This document shows, in pieces, positions 20,149 to 28,513 of a DNA stretch of 64,000 bases (the stretch's first letter is position 1; each line of letters begins with the position of its first letter). A program made the translations under genes and the position numbers. Under the pieces are notes generated by a model. It was not told where the DNA came from. It was given only the letters and a program-made list of their open reading frames with translations, and did not search any database. Source of the DNA: Perkinsela sp. pyNocScin1 (taxonomy: Eukaryota > Euglenozoa > Kinetoplastea > Prokinetoplastida > Perkinselidae); assembly GCA_964019655.1 (NCBI GenBank), contig CAXHTR010000002.1, positions 434,001-498,000 of the forward strand, given 5' to 3'.

Positions 20149-21363
20149 ATGGGCCGTTTCGAAATTCAAGAAGAGTTGGACAGCGACGCCTTCATGTTCG
20201 AGGAAGAAGATGAAGAGCTCTTCGGTGACGATTTCGCTGAGGAAGAAGAGGACGACGAGGATGGCTTTGATTCCGAGTATGAGCGCCGTATCAATGACCC
20301 CGAGTACAGCAAAAAGTTTGTCGAAGCGCTCCCGCTTGATGTCCAGCAGCGCGTCCGGGTCCTCCAGGACCTGCAACAGAAAAAGAATGAAGTGCACCAA
20401 GAGTACCTCAATGACCTCCTTGCTCTCCAGCGAAAGTACGAGAGCGACTTTGAGCCGCTCCTCAACCAGCGCCGTTCTATCATCGAGGGCAACACGGAGC
20501 CCACTCAGGAAGCCATTCAGGCAGGCTATCCACAGGAACACGCCCAGCGCGTGTCGCTCACGCTCGGTGAGCGCACGGGTGCTAAGGGCATACCAGACTT
20601 TTGGCTCAAAGTTCTCCAGCAGTCGCCAGCTATCCGGATGAGCATCTCGCCCCGTGACGAAGAGGTACTCACGCACCTCGTCGACATCCGCTGCAAGGCG
20701 AGCGAGGTCAACCCGTCGGCAGGCTTCACGCTCTTTTTCGAGTTCACCGAGAACCCGTTCTTCGAGGAGAAAATCCTCACCAAAGAGTACATCAAGGAGC
20801 CTTGCGTGGCAAATGGTATCGGCGAGTGGTACCTGTCTGACATCAAGGGAACAAAAATCACGTGGAAGGGCGATGAGGTGAACACGACGATTGAGTCGAC
20901 GCGCAAGAAGCAGCGCAGCAAGAAAACGAAGGAGATCCGCTATGTCACAGTGTACGAGCCATGCGGGAGCTTCTTTACGTTTTTCAAGGCACCAAAATTC
21001 CCAGACAGTATGAAGCCGCCAAGCGCTGATGCAGGCGACAAGTCTGCGCACTCTGATGAAGATGAATACGGCGAAGAGGAGCTTGAGGACCTCATCGACG
21101 AGGATTACGAGATCGGCAGCGTCATCAAGGAGAAGCTCATCCTGCGTGCAGTGGACTACTTTACAGGCGAGCTCGAGGCGGAGAGCGACGGTTTCGACGA
21201 CGAGGAGTTTGAGGAGGAAGAGTACTCTGACGACGACCTCGACGACGTCAACTCTGAGGACCTCACGAACCGCATGATCTCGCGGTGCCGCGTTGGCAAC
21301 AGCAGGGCCAAGAAGAGTGCGCAGCCGAAGGAGAGTAACCAGGAGGAGTGCAAGCAACAGTAA
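20149..21363 (+). CDS. Nucleosome assembly protein (NAP1 family)
   Basis: The 404-residue histone chaperone has acidic runs at both ends (Glu/Asp-rich residues about 15-45 and 310-385). The NAP core lies between: LPLDVQQRVRVLQDLQQKK (dimerisation helix), GIPDFWLKVLQ, then FTLFFEFTENPFFEE and KITWKG, all standard NAP1 landmarks. The C-terminal acidic tail binds histones H2A-H2B. The frame runs 12 bases upstream via TTG, so the ATG at 20149 is used. A pyrimidine-rich tract lies in the 40 bases before the start. The long open frame on the opposite strand is a compositional shadow. Confidence 0.93.
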   Translation: MGRFEIQEELDSDAFMFEEEDEELFGDDFAEEEEDDEDGFDSEYERRINDPEYSKKFVEALPLDVQQRVRVLQDLQQKKNEVHQEYLNDLLALQRKYESDFEPLLNQRRSIIEGNTEPTQEAIQAGYPQEHAQRVSLTLGERTGAKGIPDFWLKVLQQSPAIRMSISPRDEEVLTHLVDIRCKASEVNPSAGFTLFFEFTENPFFEEKILTKEYIKEPCVANGIGEWYLSDIKGTKITWKGDEVNTTIESTRKKQRSKKTKEIRYVTVYEPCGSFFTFFKAPKFPDSMKPPSADAGDKSAHSDEDEYGEEELEDLIDEDYEIGSVIKEKLILRAVDYFTGELEAESDGFDDEEFEEEEYSDDDLDDVNSEDLTNRMISRCRVGNSRAKKSAQPKESNQEECKQQ

Positions 21364-21487
21364 GCTGGCTTCTCATATCTATACGAATGGTTCGATAAGT
21401 GGATTTTGCACACATTTTTCTTTCATGTTATTCGCCTCGCACGAGTGCTACAGTCTTTTTCGTCTTTCGAATCGCTTAACTACTTCA

Positions 21488-22366
21488 ATGCCAGTTTTCT
21501 TCAAAGACTTCGAACGCGACTTTGACGGCTTCTTCAAGAAGCACTACGTCGGCGCCAACAAGGGGCAGTTCCGCCTCGAGTCCAACCACAAGCCGGTGGA
21601 CGGCCAGCTGTACCTCAATAACGTCTTCGAGGGCAACGTCTTCAGCGTCAACATGCACTACGACTCCAAGCTCCACGGCATCAACTCCAAGCTAAGCCTC
21701 CTGAGCAACGGTACCGCGGGCACGTCACTCATCTGGAAGTACGCTCTTGGAGCCTTTCAGAACGCCATCGAGTTCCGCAACCAGTTCGACCTCCAGGACT
21801 GTGGCTCGTGGAAGACAGACCTCTCCCAGCGCAGCGCGGCTGACGCCGTCGCAATTGAGAGCAAGCACACTATCTCGTCCAAGGCGACGGCAAAGAGCGA
21901 GGTCGGTCTCGCCTTCCGCGTGCCGAACGTCGAGGGCCTCACCGTCGGCTGCGGCACTGACTTCGACTCCACGAGCGTGAAGTTCGAGTCGCCCATCAAG
22001 TACGGCGCGCTCTACAAGTTCTTCACCAAGTCGCTCGTTTCCGTTGTCGCGGACCAGAGCGGTGACTACAGCATCGGCCTCCACGCCAACGCCGCCGACT
22101 TTGCGACTGTGCCATACGACTTCTCCAACGTTGTGCAGGTCATCAAGCGCTCAAAGGATATCCTCCTGAACTTCGGCATGTCGACCGTCTGCCCCTTCTC
22201 CGGCTCCGCGCTGCGTGTGAAGGCTGACTCAAACGGCAAGTACGGGCTCTCGATGTCCCGTGGGCTCCCGGACAACACCAAGTTCAACATCGGGCTCGAG
22301 GGCGATGTCCGGGCTGGGCTCACGTTCCCGTCGGAGCGCCTCAGCATCTCCCTCGTAACAGAGTAG
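21488..22366 (+). CDS. Mitochondrial porin, VDAC-like
   Basis: The product has 292 residues, the VDAC norm. It starts MPVFFKDFERDFDGFFKKHY, the short amphipathic N-terminal helix typical of kinetoplastid and other VDACs (compare M-x-x-FKDF). Alternating polar/nonpolar beta-strands follow, with repeated aromatic-Gly turns, ending with GLEGDVRAGLTFPSERLSISL. It would form the outer-membrane metabolite channel. Upstream in-frame codons to 21293 lack an ATG that fits better, and they overlap the end of NAP. Third codon positions are strongly C/G. Confidence 0.85.
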   Translation: MPVFFKDFERDFDGFFKKHYVGANKGQFRLESNHKPVDGQLYLNNVFEGNVFSVNMHYDSKLHGINSKLSLLSNGTAGTSLIWKYALGAFQNAIEFRNQFDLQDCGSWKTDLSQRSAADAVAIESKHTISSKATAKSEVGLAFRVPNVEGLTVGCGTDFDSTSVKFESPIKYGALYKFFTKSLVSVVADQSGDYSIGLHANAADFATVPYDFSNVVQVIKRSKDILLNFGMSTVCPFSGSALRVKADSNGKYGLSMSRGLPDNTKFNIGLEGDVRAGLTFPSERLSISLVTE

Positions 22367-22510
22367 GCCGGCCAGCGACCCGCCATTGTACATTAGAGGT
22401 CCAACATACAGAATAGTCATAGTTAATCAATCAGTGCATAGTGATTTCCGGAATAGTCGGATGTTCAGCTACCCGTCGCTGTTATGTAGTTGAGAGTGAA
22501 AAAATTCGTA

Positions 22511-22549
22511 ATTTTTTCTTTCCTTTTTACTGTCTCCATGCGCCTGTAG
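22511..22549 (+). promoter_or_regulatory. Candidate trans-splice acceptor (polypyrimidine tract plus AG)
   Basis: A nearly pure pyrimidine run (22511-22537) is followed by the first AG at 22548-22549, three bases before the ATG at 22553. This is the classic arrangement for spliced-leader addition in kinetoplastids. It is an inference from pattern only; the spliced leader itself is not in the window. Confidence 0.5.
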
Positions 22550-22552
22550 ATA

Positions 22553-22774
22553 ATGCTCATCGCCACTGTTACACTTTGCATAAAGTTCGCACTCCTGAGC
22601 GTTGTCATGTGGATCACGTGCTGCATAGTCAAGGCGCTCTGGTGCTTCACGCACGTCTGCACTGATCTCAGCGGCGACATTCCTCTCTCCATAGCTGTGC
22701 GCTGCTTTTTCACCGACGACGCGGAGTGCGATCTCTTTCGCTCGTCCTTCAACCAATGCTTCCAGCTGTCGTGA
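22553..22774 (+). CDS. Small Cys-rich membrane protein, unidentified
   Basis: The 73-residue product begins with a strongly hydrophobic stretch (LIATVTLCIKFALLSVVMWI, residues 2-21) that could be a membrane anchor or signal sequence. It is followed by a 50-residue tail, with eight cysteines in all (residues 9, 23, 24, 31, 36, 51, 59, 68). A clean candidate splice acceptor immediately precedes the ATG, and the ORF sits neatly between VDAC and the sugar transporter in the same orientation. I recognise no family. It could be a mitochondrial or ER small protein, or a chance ORF inside a long 3' UTR. Confidence 0.45.
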   Translation: MLIATVTLCIKFALLSVVMWITCCIVKALWCFTHVCTDLSGDIPLSIAVRCFFTDDAECDLFRSSFNQCFQLS

Positions 22775-22850
22775 GCTAAACATGTGCCCGATCTATGCAC
22801 CCACTCGAGTTTTGTAATTTCCTTATCAGTTTCCCTTTTTCGCATTCACC

Positions 22851-24227
22851 ATGAATGTCACCACGACGTGCATCTTTGTGAACATCCTCGGCGGGCTTCT
22901 GCTCGGCTTCGGGGCGATCGGCATCCACACCGCGCTCGGCCCACTCTACACGTGCTCGTTCGGCCTCCTCCCCGAGGCGCAGTACAGCTGGCACCTCGCG
23001 TGCCTCATCGCCTCCGTCAATATCGGCGCCGCACTCGGGGCCGTCTTCGGCGGCAGCTTTTCCGACTATTTCGGCCGCAAGCGTGCGATGACAGTCGGCG
23101 GCGTGCTCTGCCTCTCGGCCATCGTCTCCATGTTTGCCACCTCGTACGCGTGGCAGTTCGCCTCGCGCGTCGTCACGGGCGCCGGCGTTGGCCTCACCTC
23201 GTCGACGTGCGGCAGCTACGTCAGCGAGATGGCACCCGCGAGCCGGCGAGGCCGCCTCGGCGCGCTCTTCCAGGTGTTTATCACCATTGGCATCTTCCTC
23301 GCAAGCGTCGTGTCATATGCCGTTCTCGGCGTCCACAGGGACCTCCCGAATGGCGCGTACTGCGCAATGCTCGCCGCCGACGGCGCAAGCGCATTTGCTC
23401 GTGTCCAAGTGCTCATGCTCATCCTCACGTGCATCGCCGCTGCCTTCACACTCTTTGTCGTGAGCCCGCTGACACCGGAGAGCACGACGTGGCTGGAACG
23501 CCAGTACGGCGAGGAGGCGCACAGCGCCAAGCAGCAGCCAGCCTTCATCGAGCTCTTCCGCGCGAAGCGGCCGCTGGCCATCTGCGTCGCCAACGCCTGC
23601 GCGCTGCAGCTCACCGGCATCAACGCCGTCATGTTCTACTGCGCCAAGTTCCTCGAGGCCTCGGGCGTCTCGCAAAAAATTCTCGGCACCGTTGTCATCA
23701 TGTTCTGGAACTTCCTGACAACGCTCGTCTCGCTCTTCCTGAGCGACCGCGCCGGCCGGCGAAAGCTCCTCGTACCCTCTGTCGGTACGCTGACAGTGTC
23801 CATGCTCCTGCTGACGGCAGTGGTGACGCTCACGCCAAAGATGAACGCGGCAGTCGGCTCGGCCCTCGCTTTCCTCCTCCTCGCGGTGTACATCGCGGGC
23901 TTCGAAGTCGGGCCTGGCACGCTCTTCTGGGTTGTGTGCAACGAGGTGTTCCCCGAGGAGATCTCCCAGCGTGGGTTCGGCTTCATCAACGCGCTGCAGT
24001 GGGCATTCACGCTGCTCGTGACGTTTACCTTCCCGTCGCTCCAGAATGCCCTCGGCGGGTACGTCTTCCTCATCTTCGGCGTCCCCGGCGCGTTCATCAC
24101 CGCCTTCCTGTACCTCTGCCTGCCAGAGACGAAGCAGCGCTCTCGCGCGGCCATCGCTACGCAGCTCGCGGAGAAAAACTGGGTCGTGGTCGGCCGCAGG
24201 CCAAGACGCTCTGAGCCACTCGTTTAG
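22851..24227 (+). CDS. Major facilitator superfamily sugar porter (hexose transporter-like)
   Basis: The 458-residue product has about 12 transmembrane helices. Sugar-porter signatures are present in order: SDYFGRKRAM in loop 2-3 (about 66-75), SEMAPASRRGRLGAL in loop 4-5, PLTPESTTWL after helix 6, LQLTGINAVMFYCAKF in helix 7, DRAGRRKLL in loop 8-9, and LCLPETKQ near the end. It would move a monosaccharide or similar solute; the substrate cannot be fixed from sequence. Composition is very GC-rich, like its neighbours. Confidence 0.88.
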   Translation: MNVTTTCIFVNILGGLLLGFGAIGIHTALGPLYTCSFGLLPEAQYSWHLACLIASVNIGAALGAVFGGSFSDYFGRKRAMTVGGVLCLSAIVSMFATSYAWQFASRVVTGAGVGLTSSTCGSYVSEMAPASRRGRLGALFQVFITIGIFLASVVSYAVLGVHRDLPNGAYCAMLAADGASAFARVQVLMLILTCIAAAFTLFVVSPLTPESTTWLERQYGEEAHSAKQQPAFIELFRAKRPLAICVANACALQLTGINAVMFYCAKFLEASGVSQKILGTVVIMFWNFLTTLVSLFLSDRAGRRKLLVPSVGTLTVSMLLLTAVVTLTPKMNAAVGSALAFLLLAVYIAGFEVGPGTLFWVVCNEVFPEEISQRGFGFINALQWAFTLLVTFTFPSLQNALGGYVFLIFGVPGAFITAFLYLCLPETKQRSRAAIATQLAEKNWVVVGRRPRRSEPLV

Positions 24228-24320
24228 CTTTCCCTCTTGACATACAATAGGTGTACATAATTGCACGTGGCATAGAATTATTGCGAAGTCTCGAAAAAAA
24301 GTGGTAGCCGTCATTGCAGC

Positions 24321-24355
24321 ATTTTGCTTTTTTTTATTCTCAATTTTTCATAGAG
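24321..24355 (+). promoter_or_regulatory. Candidate trans-splice acceptor upstream of the NAA50-like gene
   Basis: A T/C-rich run interrupted by few purines (24321-24350) ends in tagag (AG at 24352-24353 and 24354-24355), just before the ATG at 24357. The pattern matches trans-splice acceptors of kinetoplastid mRNAs. Inferred from motif alone. Confidence 0.45.
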
Positions 24356-24356
24356 C

Positions 24357-25067
24357 ATGTCGCTGTCGCTGCATGAGAAAGCGGCGCAGCTCACGCCCGA
24401 TCGGCTCATCAAGATCGACCGTGTCGAAAACCACCGTCTCAAGGAGTGCGTCAAAATCCTCCACAGCCACGTCTTCCCCGTGCAGTACGGCGCAACTTTC
24501 TTCGATGCGATCTACGAGAACAACTACCACGGGATGAATCTTATCTGCCTGTTCAACGGCATCCTCGTTGGCATCATTTGCGCCCGTCTCGAGGAGGACA
24601 AGGACGCACAGCAGGCTGGCGCCCAAGCGGATTCGCGCTCGGACGTCGCGAAGCTCGCCAGCTCGTTCGAGTCGATGGCGCTCGATGCGCGGGAGGGACA
24701 GTCCCTGCCGCTGCGCTGCTACATCATGACGCTCGGTGTCCTCCCGCACTACCGGCGGCTCGGCATCGCCTCGAAGCTCCTGCACAAGGCAATGGAGAAC
24801 CTCCAGGCCTTCGTCGCGAAGAAAAACGCCGACGCGGCGCGTTCGGACCCGAAGCACTCGGGGCGGAAGCCAAAGGTCGAGATCACAGAAGTGCGGCTAC
24901 ATGTGCAGGTCAGTAATGCCGCTGGGCTCGACTTTTACAAGGCACAGGGGTTCGACATGCATGAGCTCGTGGAGGACTACTATACGGCCGTCGAGCCGCG
25001 GGGCGCCTACCTCCTCACAAGGCCATTCGCCTCATTCACCGCGAAGGATGCAGCGCAGGACCCATAA
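24357..25067 (+). CDS. NAA50: NAA50-like N-alpha-acetyltransferase (GNAT)
   Basis: The product has 236 residues. The NAA50 pattern is clear: LHSHVFPVQYGATFFDAIYE near the start, NGILVGIICARLEE, then CYIMTLGVLPHYRRLGIASKLL (about 120-141), in which RRLGIA is the acetyl-CoA-binding R/QxxGxA motif. EVRLHVQVSNAAGLDFYKAQGF and DYYTAVEPRGAYLL complete the domain. About 30 residues are inserted between strands (hydrophilic, around residues 80-110), and another Lys-rich insert lies before EVRLHVQ, making it longer than human NAA50 (169 residues). It acetylates protein N-termini together with NatA. It is the last gene of the + block before the convergent switch. Confidence 0.88.
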   Translation: MSLSLHEKAAQLTPDRLIKIDRVENHRLKECVKILHSHVFPVQYGATFFDAIYENNYHGMNLICLFNGILVGIICARLEEDKDAQQAGAQADSRSDVAKLASSFESMALDAREGQSLPLRCYIMTLGVLPHYRRLGIASKLLHKAMENLQAFVAKKNADAARSDPKHSGRKPKVEITEVRLHVQVSNAAGLDFYKAQGFDMHELVEDYYTAVEPRGAYLLTRPFASFTAKDAAQDP

Positions 25068-25631
25068 AAAAGGTAGATTCGTAGCGCCACCAAGCTGCAA
25101 TGCGAAAACTTAGGCTGTGCATGGAATGGATCCCAGGACTCAGCTTGTGCATGCACGAAAGCTTGTTCACGCTCATGACCACAACGTAGGCGTGTATGAC
25201 CAATTGCACGATTTATTTTGACTTATGCTTTGTCTTCGTGGTTACTACTTGTTATTTTGTAGATTTATTTTCTCAATGCTCTGACGGCTTCAGCCGCTTT
25301 GTGGCCCTCATCGTGATATCACGTATGACGATCTCATTCTTGCGGAGCAACGCGAGCTTCCGCATTCTCACGGGCATCGTTGACCTTACTCTCCTTCCAT
25401 AAAAGCATCTGTATCATGCACACACAACTCCGTCTATTGATTTGACTCACCGTGGCATGAAGAAGTAGTGGAAGAATCTGAAAAAACAAAACTCATGGGA
25501 AAGACCATTCACACGCTCGAGCACCAAAATTATTTTCTTTAATTTGCCAATTACTGATATCATTTACATTAATCATTTACTTTACATCATTTACATTTAG
25601 TCACAAGGGGTATGGTCAGCAACTTGCACTA
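25068..25631. promoter_or_regulatory. Convergent strand-switch region (transcription termination zone)
   Basis: This 564-bp gap separates the 3' end of the + block (NAA50-like) from the 3' end of the - block (LRR gene). No known gene, tRNA or repeat array is evident. The right third (about 25490-25610) is AT-rich with repeated CATTTAC-like words. In kinetoplastids, convergent switches are where polymerase II units end; that role is inferred. A 34-codon - strand ORF is noted separately. Confidence 0.6.
25273..25377 (-). CDS. Possible 34-residue basic micro-ORF in the strand-switch region
   Basis: This is an ATG-initiated ORF on the - strand encoding a 34-residue, Arg/Lys-rich peptide with an unusually coding-like composition (MPVRMRKLALLRKNE... 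to KPSEH). It is preceded in frame by a stop, so no longer version exists here. It could be a tiny protein, a remnant of a decayed gene, or chance. It does not resemble eL41. An AT-rich ORF (25196-25402, +) overlaps it and looks less convincing. Confidence 0.2.
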   Translation of the reverse strand: MPVRMRKLALLRKNEIVIRDITMRATKRLKPSEH

Positions 25632-26660
25632 TCATCTGCGTTCTTCCTTAGTGTACACCACATTGAGGCCCCCGTTCCGTGCGAAAAACACATGCCGCCG
25701 GCGCACGAGCGGAACGTGGATTTCTCCCACCATTTTGTTCTTGCGCGCGTCAAGCATTCGTAGGTATTTTGGCAGAGCAATTTCGCCGATAATCCCCGTA
25801 AATTTATTGTTCGCGACGTTGAAGCATCGGATGGTATCGGGGAGATTCGATAAATTGAGCTCCCCCGTGAGCTTATTCGAGCTCATGTCGAGTGTCTGCA
25901 GCGTCTTTGGCAGAGCCGACGTGTCGACAGACCCCTCGAATTTATTAGCAGAGACCGTGAGGGCCTGCAGGCTTCCAGGGAGCTTCTCCAGTCCCAGACT
26001 GCCCGAGAGGCGGTTGGCCTGCAGGCATAGTCTGTGAAGATTTGGCGGTAGGTGGAGCAGGTCGGCGCCGCCCACGAAGCCATTCTGTGAGAGATTCATA
26101 TAGTGCAGCGCGGCCGGAAGCTTCGTTAGGTCTATTTTGCCCTCGAACCGATTTCGGCTCAGGCTGAACGTGTGTAGCGACTCTGGGAGTGATCGCAGTG
26201 CAGCTGGTCCGCTGAAATCGCACTCTGTTAGCGAGATCTCTGTCAAACATTTCGGGAGTTGAGTCAGATCTATTGTCCCGCTCATGGGGTTCGCGTTGAT
26301 GCTCAGCGTATTGAGCGCAGGCGGCAGCGCGGCGGTCTCGATTGTCCCAGACATATCGTTCGCGTACATGAACACATCGAGGACGGACGCAGGGAGATAG
26401 TGCAGGTGCACCGTGCCCCCACTAGGCATGGACCCGTAGCGCCAGTCCACCTCCACCACTTCACCTGTGTCGTAGCAGGAAACGCCGTGCCATCCACATA
26501 CTGGGAGATAGTCGCCTTCTTCGTCCTTGATGCTTTTGAAATTGTCAATATCGCTCACGAGCAGCTCCATCAGTACCTCGTGTGAAAGCGACGAAGTGTC
26601 GATCCTTCCTATAGCCCCTGGGTCAATCGTAGCGATAAGATGATAGAGTGAAGCGCGCAT
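25632..26660 (-). CDS. Leucine-rich-repeat protein 1 (intact member of the LRR array)
   Basis: The product has 342 residues. An N-terminal cap (LMELLVSDI..., then CGWHGVSCYDTGEVVEVDWR) resembles the plant-type LRRNT cap with its WxGVxC motif. It is followed by about ten 23-24-residue repeats of the form LPxxLxxLxLxxNxxxGxxDLxxLP. No signal peptide or membrane anchor is visible. The upstream in-frame extension starts at GTG, so the ATG at 26660 is used; it aligns with the start of LRR gene 3. Repeats end with KNKMVGEIHVP and a short basic tail. Such LRR proteins bind proteins, but function here is unknown. It is the last gene of the - block. Confidence 0.8.
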   Translation of the reverse strand: MRASLYHLIATIDPGAIGRIDTSSLSHEVLMELLVSDIDNFKSIKDEEGDYLPVCGWHGVSCYDTGEVVEVDWRYGSMPSGGTVHLHYLPASVLDVFMYANDMSGTIETAALPPALNTLSINANPMSGTIDLTQLPKCLTEISLTECDFSGPAALRSLPESLHTFSLSRNRFEGKIDLTKLPAALHYMNLSQNGFVGGADLLHLPPNLHRLCLQANRLSGSLGLEKLPGSLQALTVSANKFEGSVDTSALPKTLQTLDMSSNKLTGELNLSNLPDTIRCFNVANNKFTGIIGEIALPKYLRMLDARKNKMVGEIHVPLVRRRHVFFARNGGLNVVYTKEERR

Positions 26661-27188
26661 GAGCACAAATTTATCAAAATTTAATATTTGAACCAAATGC
26701 ACTTAGATGAAACACTCTAAAGTAACTCATACAAAGAACATTCTTCTTCCTCCTTCGCTTTGCGTCGATTTACACAAAGTTGACATGCAGCTGCTCCCCT
26801 TGATCGGGCATTAGCTTTGAAAAATCTCGCTCGGCGATGTGCAGTGTCCCACTGACTGGGTTATCGCGAAGGTCAACAGAGCGCAGCCGAGCTGGGGGCT
26901 CGACGATCTCGATGCTCGAAAATTGGTTGCCTAAGAGCCCGATGTAAAGAAGTGCATCTGGGAGTGTGTCGAGAACGAGGCGACCGCGCAGTGCATTTTC
27001 GCGCAGACTCACATTACGCAGTGACTGCGTGAGGTGGCACAGGCTGATTTCGCCAGAGAGCGAATTCTGGCCGAGGTCAAGCTCGCGAAGCGTTGCTGGA
27101 AGCGCTGTCAGATTCGCGCTGCCCGTGAAGCCGTTGACGTAGAGCTTGAGCGTTTGCAGGCCGGTGGGGAGCTCATGCAAGTCTACAG

Positions 27189-27728
27189 CAATGATTCACC
27201 GGATTTTTGAAAAAAATTCTTCGTGACCCCCACCCTTGAGAAGGTAAACTTCAGAGGTGGTTCTCTTATGTCACTAATTTTCATTCTTTGTCACATTTTA
27301 AATTTACCAACATGCAAAAGTGCAGAAAATTCGCCCCCTCGAAAGATAAGCTAAGCACCTTGTATATCAGCCCCAAGAAGATCACTGGTTCATCTTGTTC
27401 GCTTGAGATCTGGAAATCAAAGACTAACGCTTTGAATCAATGACGTAAGATGATCCATTTCTCATAAACGCATCAAAAAACAAAGCGATGCGAAATCCAT
27501 GCTCTCTCGATCCCTTTGGGTATGCTGCTTGTTGACGTAGATATGGAGATTCGAAAAGTCTGAAAGATTTCCTCTTTTAACACCTGTCCGCGTATAGTCG
27601 TATTTCAGATATGAAAGACCATAAAATTCTTTTCGGTATCATTACCCCCCACGGAATCATGAACGATGAGTTTTGAAAATCTTCGTGACCCCCTGTGGGG
27701 GTCGTGACCCCCACTTAGTGAATCATTG
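27189..27728. mobile_element. 540-bp non-autonomous DNA transposon, hAT-like, inserted in LRR gene 2
   Basis: The ends are perfect 11-bp inverted repeats: CAATGATTCAC at 27189-27199 and GTGAATCATTG at 27718-27728. Identical 8-bp direct repeats GTCTACAG flank the element (27181-27188 and 27729-27736). An 8-bp target duplication with termini starting CA-TG is the hallmark of the hAT superfamily. The interior is AT-rich, has no coding potential for a transposase, and shows subterminal TCGTGACCCCC motifs. It interrupts a GC-rich LRR coding region. Superfamily assignment rests on termini and duplication length alone. Confidence 0.85.
27221..27714. repeat. Subterminal repeats and hairpin of the hAT-like element
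   Basis: TCGTGACCCCC occurs at 27221-27231, 27683-27693 and 27702-27712, all in the same orientation. The first two are each preceded by a TTTTGAAAA-like word. At the right end, GTGGGGGTC (695-703 of this kilobase) and GACCCCCAC (706-714) form a 9-bp stem with a 2-base loop. In DNA transposons such subterminal motifs usually serve as transposase binding sites; that is inference here. Confidence 0.7.
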
Positions 27729-28513
27729 GTCTACAGCCCCCGTAAAATTGTTGACTGAGAGATCCAAATCCCGAAGCTTGCGAGGGAGGCGCGTCAAATC
27801 AACCTCCCCGGAGAGTTTGTTTCGCGCCAGCTTCAGCGTTGTGAGCGTCTCAGGTAGTGCAGAGAGTGGAACGCTCCCGCTGATGCCACACCCTTCGAGC
27901 TCGAGGACTCGGAGGAACGCCGGCAACGCCGACAGGTCTTATTCCGCTTGGACGTAGTTATTGCTACAAATGAGCTTGTCCATGTCCCGAGGCAGGCTGG
28001 TGAAATCGCCTGAGACTCGCGCGTTATTCTGCGATATGCCCAAATACACGACGTGCCTCGGTAGGCAGTCGAGGCTAATAATGTGCTTTTCAGCACAAAA
28101 TTTCCAGATGATAGAAGAAATGCGCCCTTCTTTGTCAAGCCCAACACCCGTCCACCGCTCGACTGGCTTGAAATCCTTACCCATCTCATGGAAGTGAAAG
28201 CCCTGCGGTGATCCGGCGACCATAAGCTCCATGAGTGCCTGTTCGGGCATCTCGTTCAGGGTCGCGCGGCCGAAGCTGCTCGAATCGGTGCCGACATGCC
28301 CACAAAGTACATCATCTTCAAAATGAGTGAATGGTGATAAAGTGTAACTAAAAAGGCGATGACACTTATTCCATTTCATGCACAAAGCATCATCGGTGCA
28401 CCTCAGCATGCAACTACCGTCAGCCGAATGTTTCCTTGCAGGCGATAGACATTTTTGAGGGCCTCCTTTGGTATGCGAATTTCTCCAGCAAGATCGTTGT
28501 CACTCACATCGAG

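Larger units (their letters stand above)
26770..28409 (-). pseudogene. Leucine-rich-repeat gene 2, broken by an in-frame stop and a transposon insertion
   Basis: Three fragments belong to one gene. The N-terminal part (cap with LMELMVAG and RWTGVGLDKEG) ends at an in-frame TAA at 27939-27941. The middle part (two to three repeats) continues in the same frame to the right edge of the 540-bp insertion. The C-terminal part lies at 26770-27180. Conceptually removing the insertion and one copy of its 8-bp target duplication joins the two repeat halves in one frame at a DLHELP repeat boundary. The 5' end is uncertain: the first ATG at 28409 lies inside the tail of LRR gene 3. Alternatives for the TAA are sequencing error or readthrough. 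Confidence 0.8.

Noticed and set aside
19660-21357. Long open frame on the - strand opposite AP-mu and NAP
   Set aside because: It lies antisense to two well-supported genes in GC-rich sequence, has a leucine/valine/glutamate-biased composition mirroring acidic NAP codons, and shows no domain.
22784-24214. Long Arg/His-rich open frame on + over the sugar porter
   Set aside because: It is a frame-shifted shadow of the MFS gene, with compositional bias (RRR, HH) and no family match.
23313-24314. Long open frame on - opposite the sugar porter
   Set aside because: Antisense shadow created by high GC; Glu/Arg-rich and featureless.
25196-25402. 68-residue hydrophobic ORF on + in the convergent switch
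   Set aside because: AT-rich, Phe/Val-rich by composition, no splice signal directly before it, and overlaps a more coding-like ORF on the other strand. Not listed as a gene.
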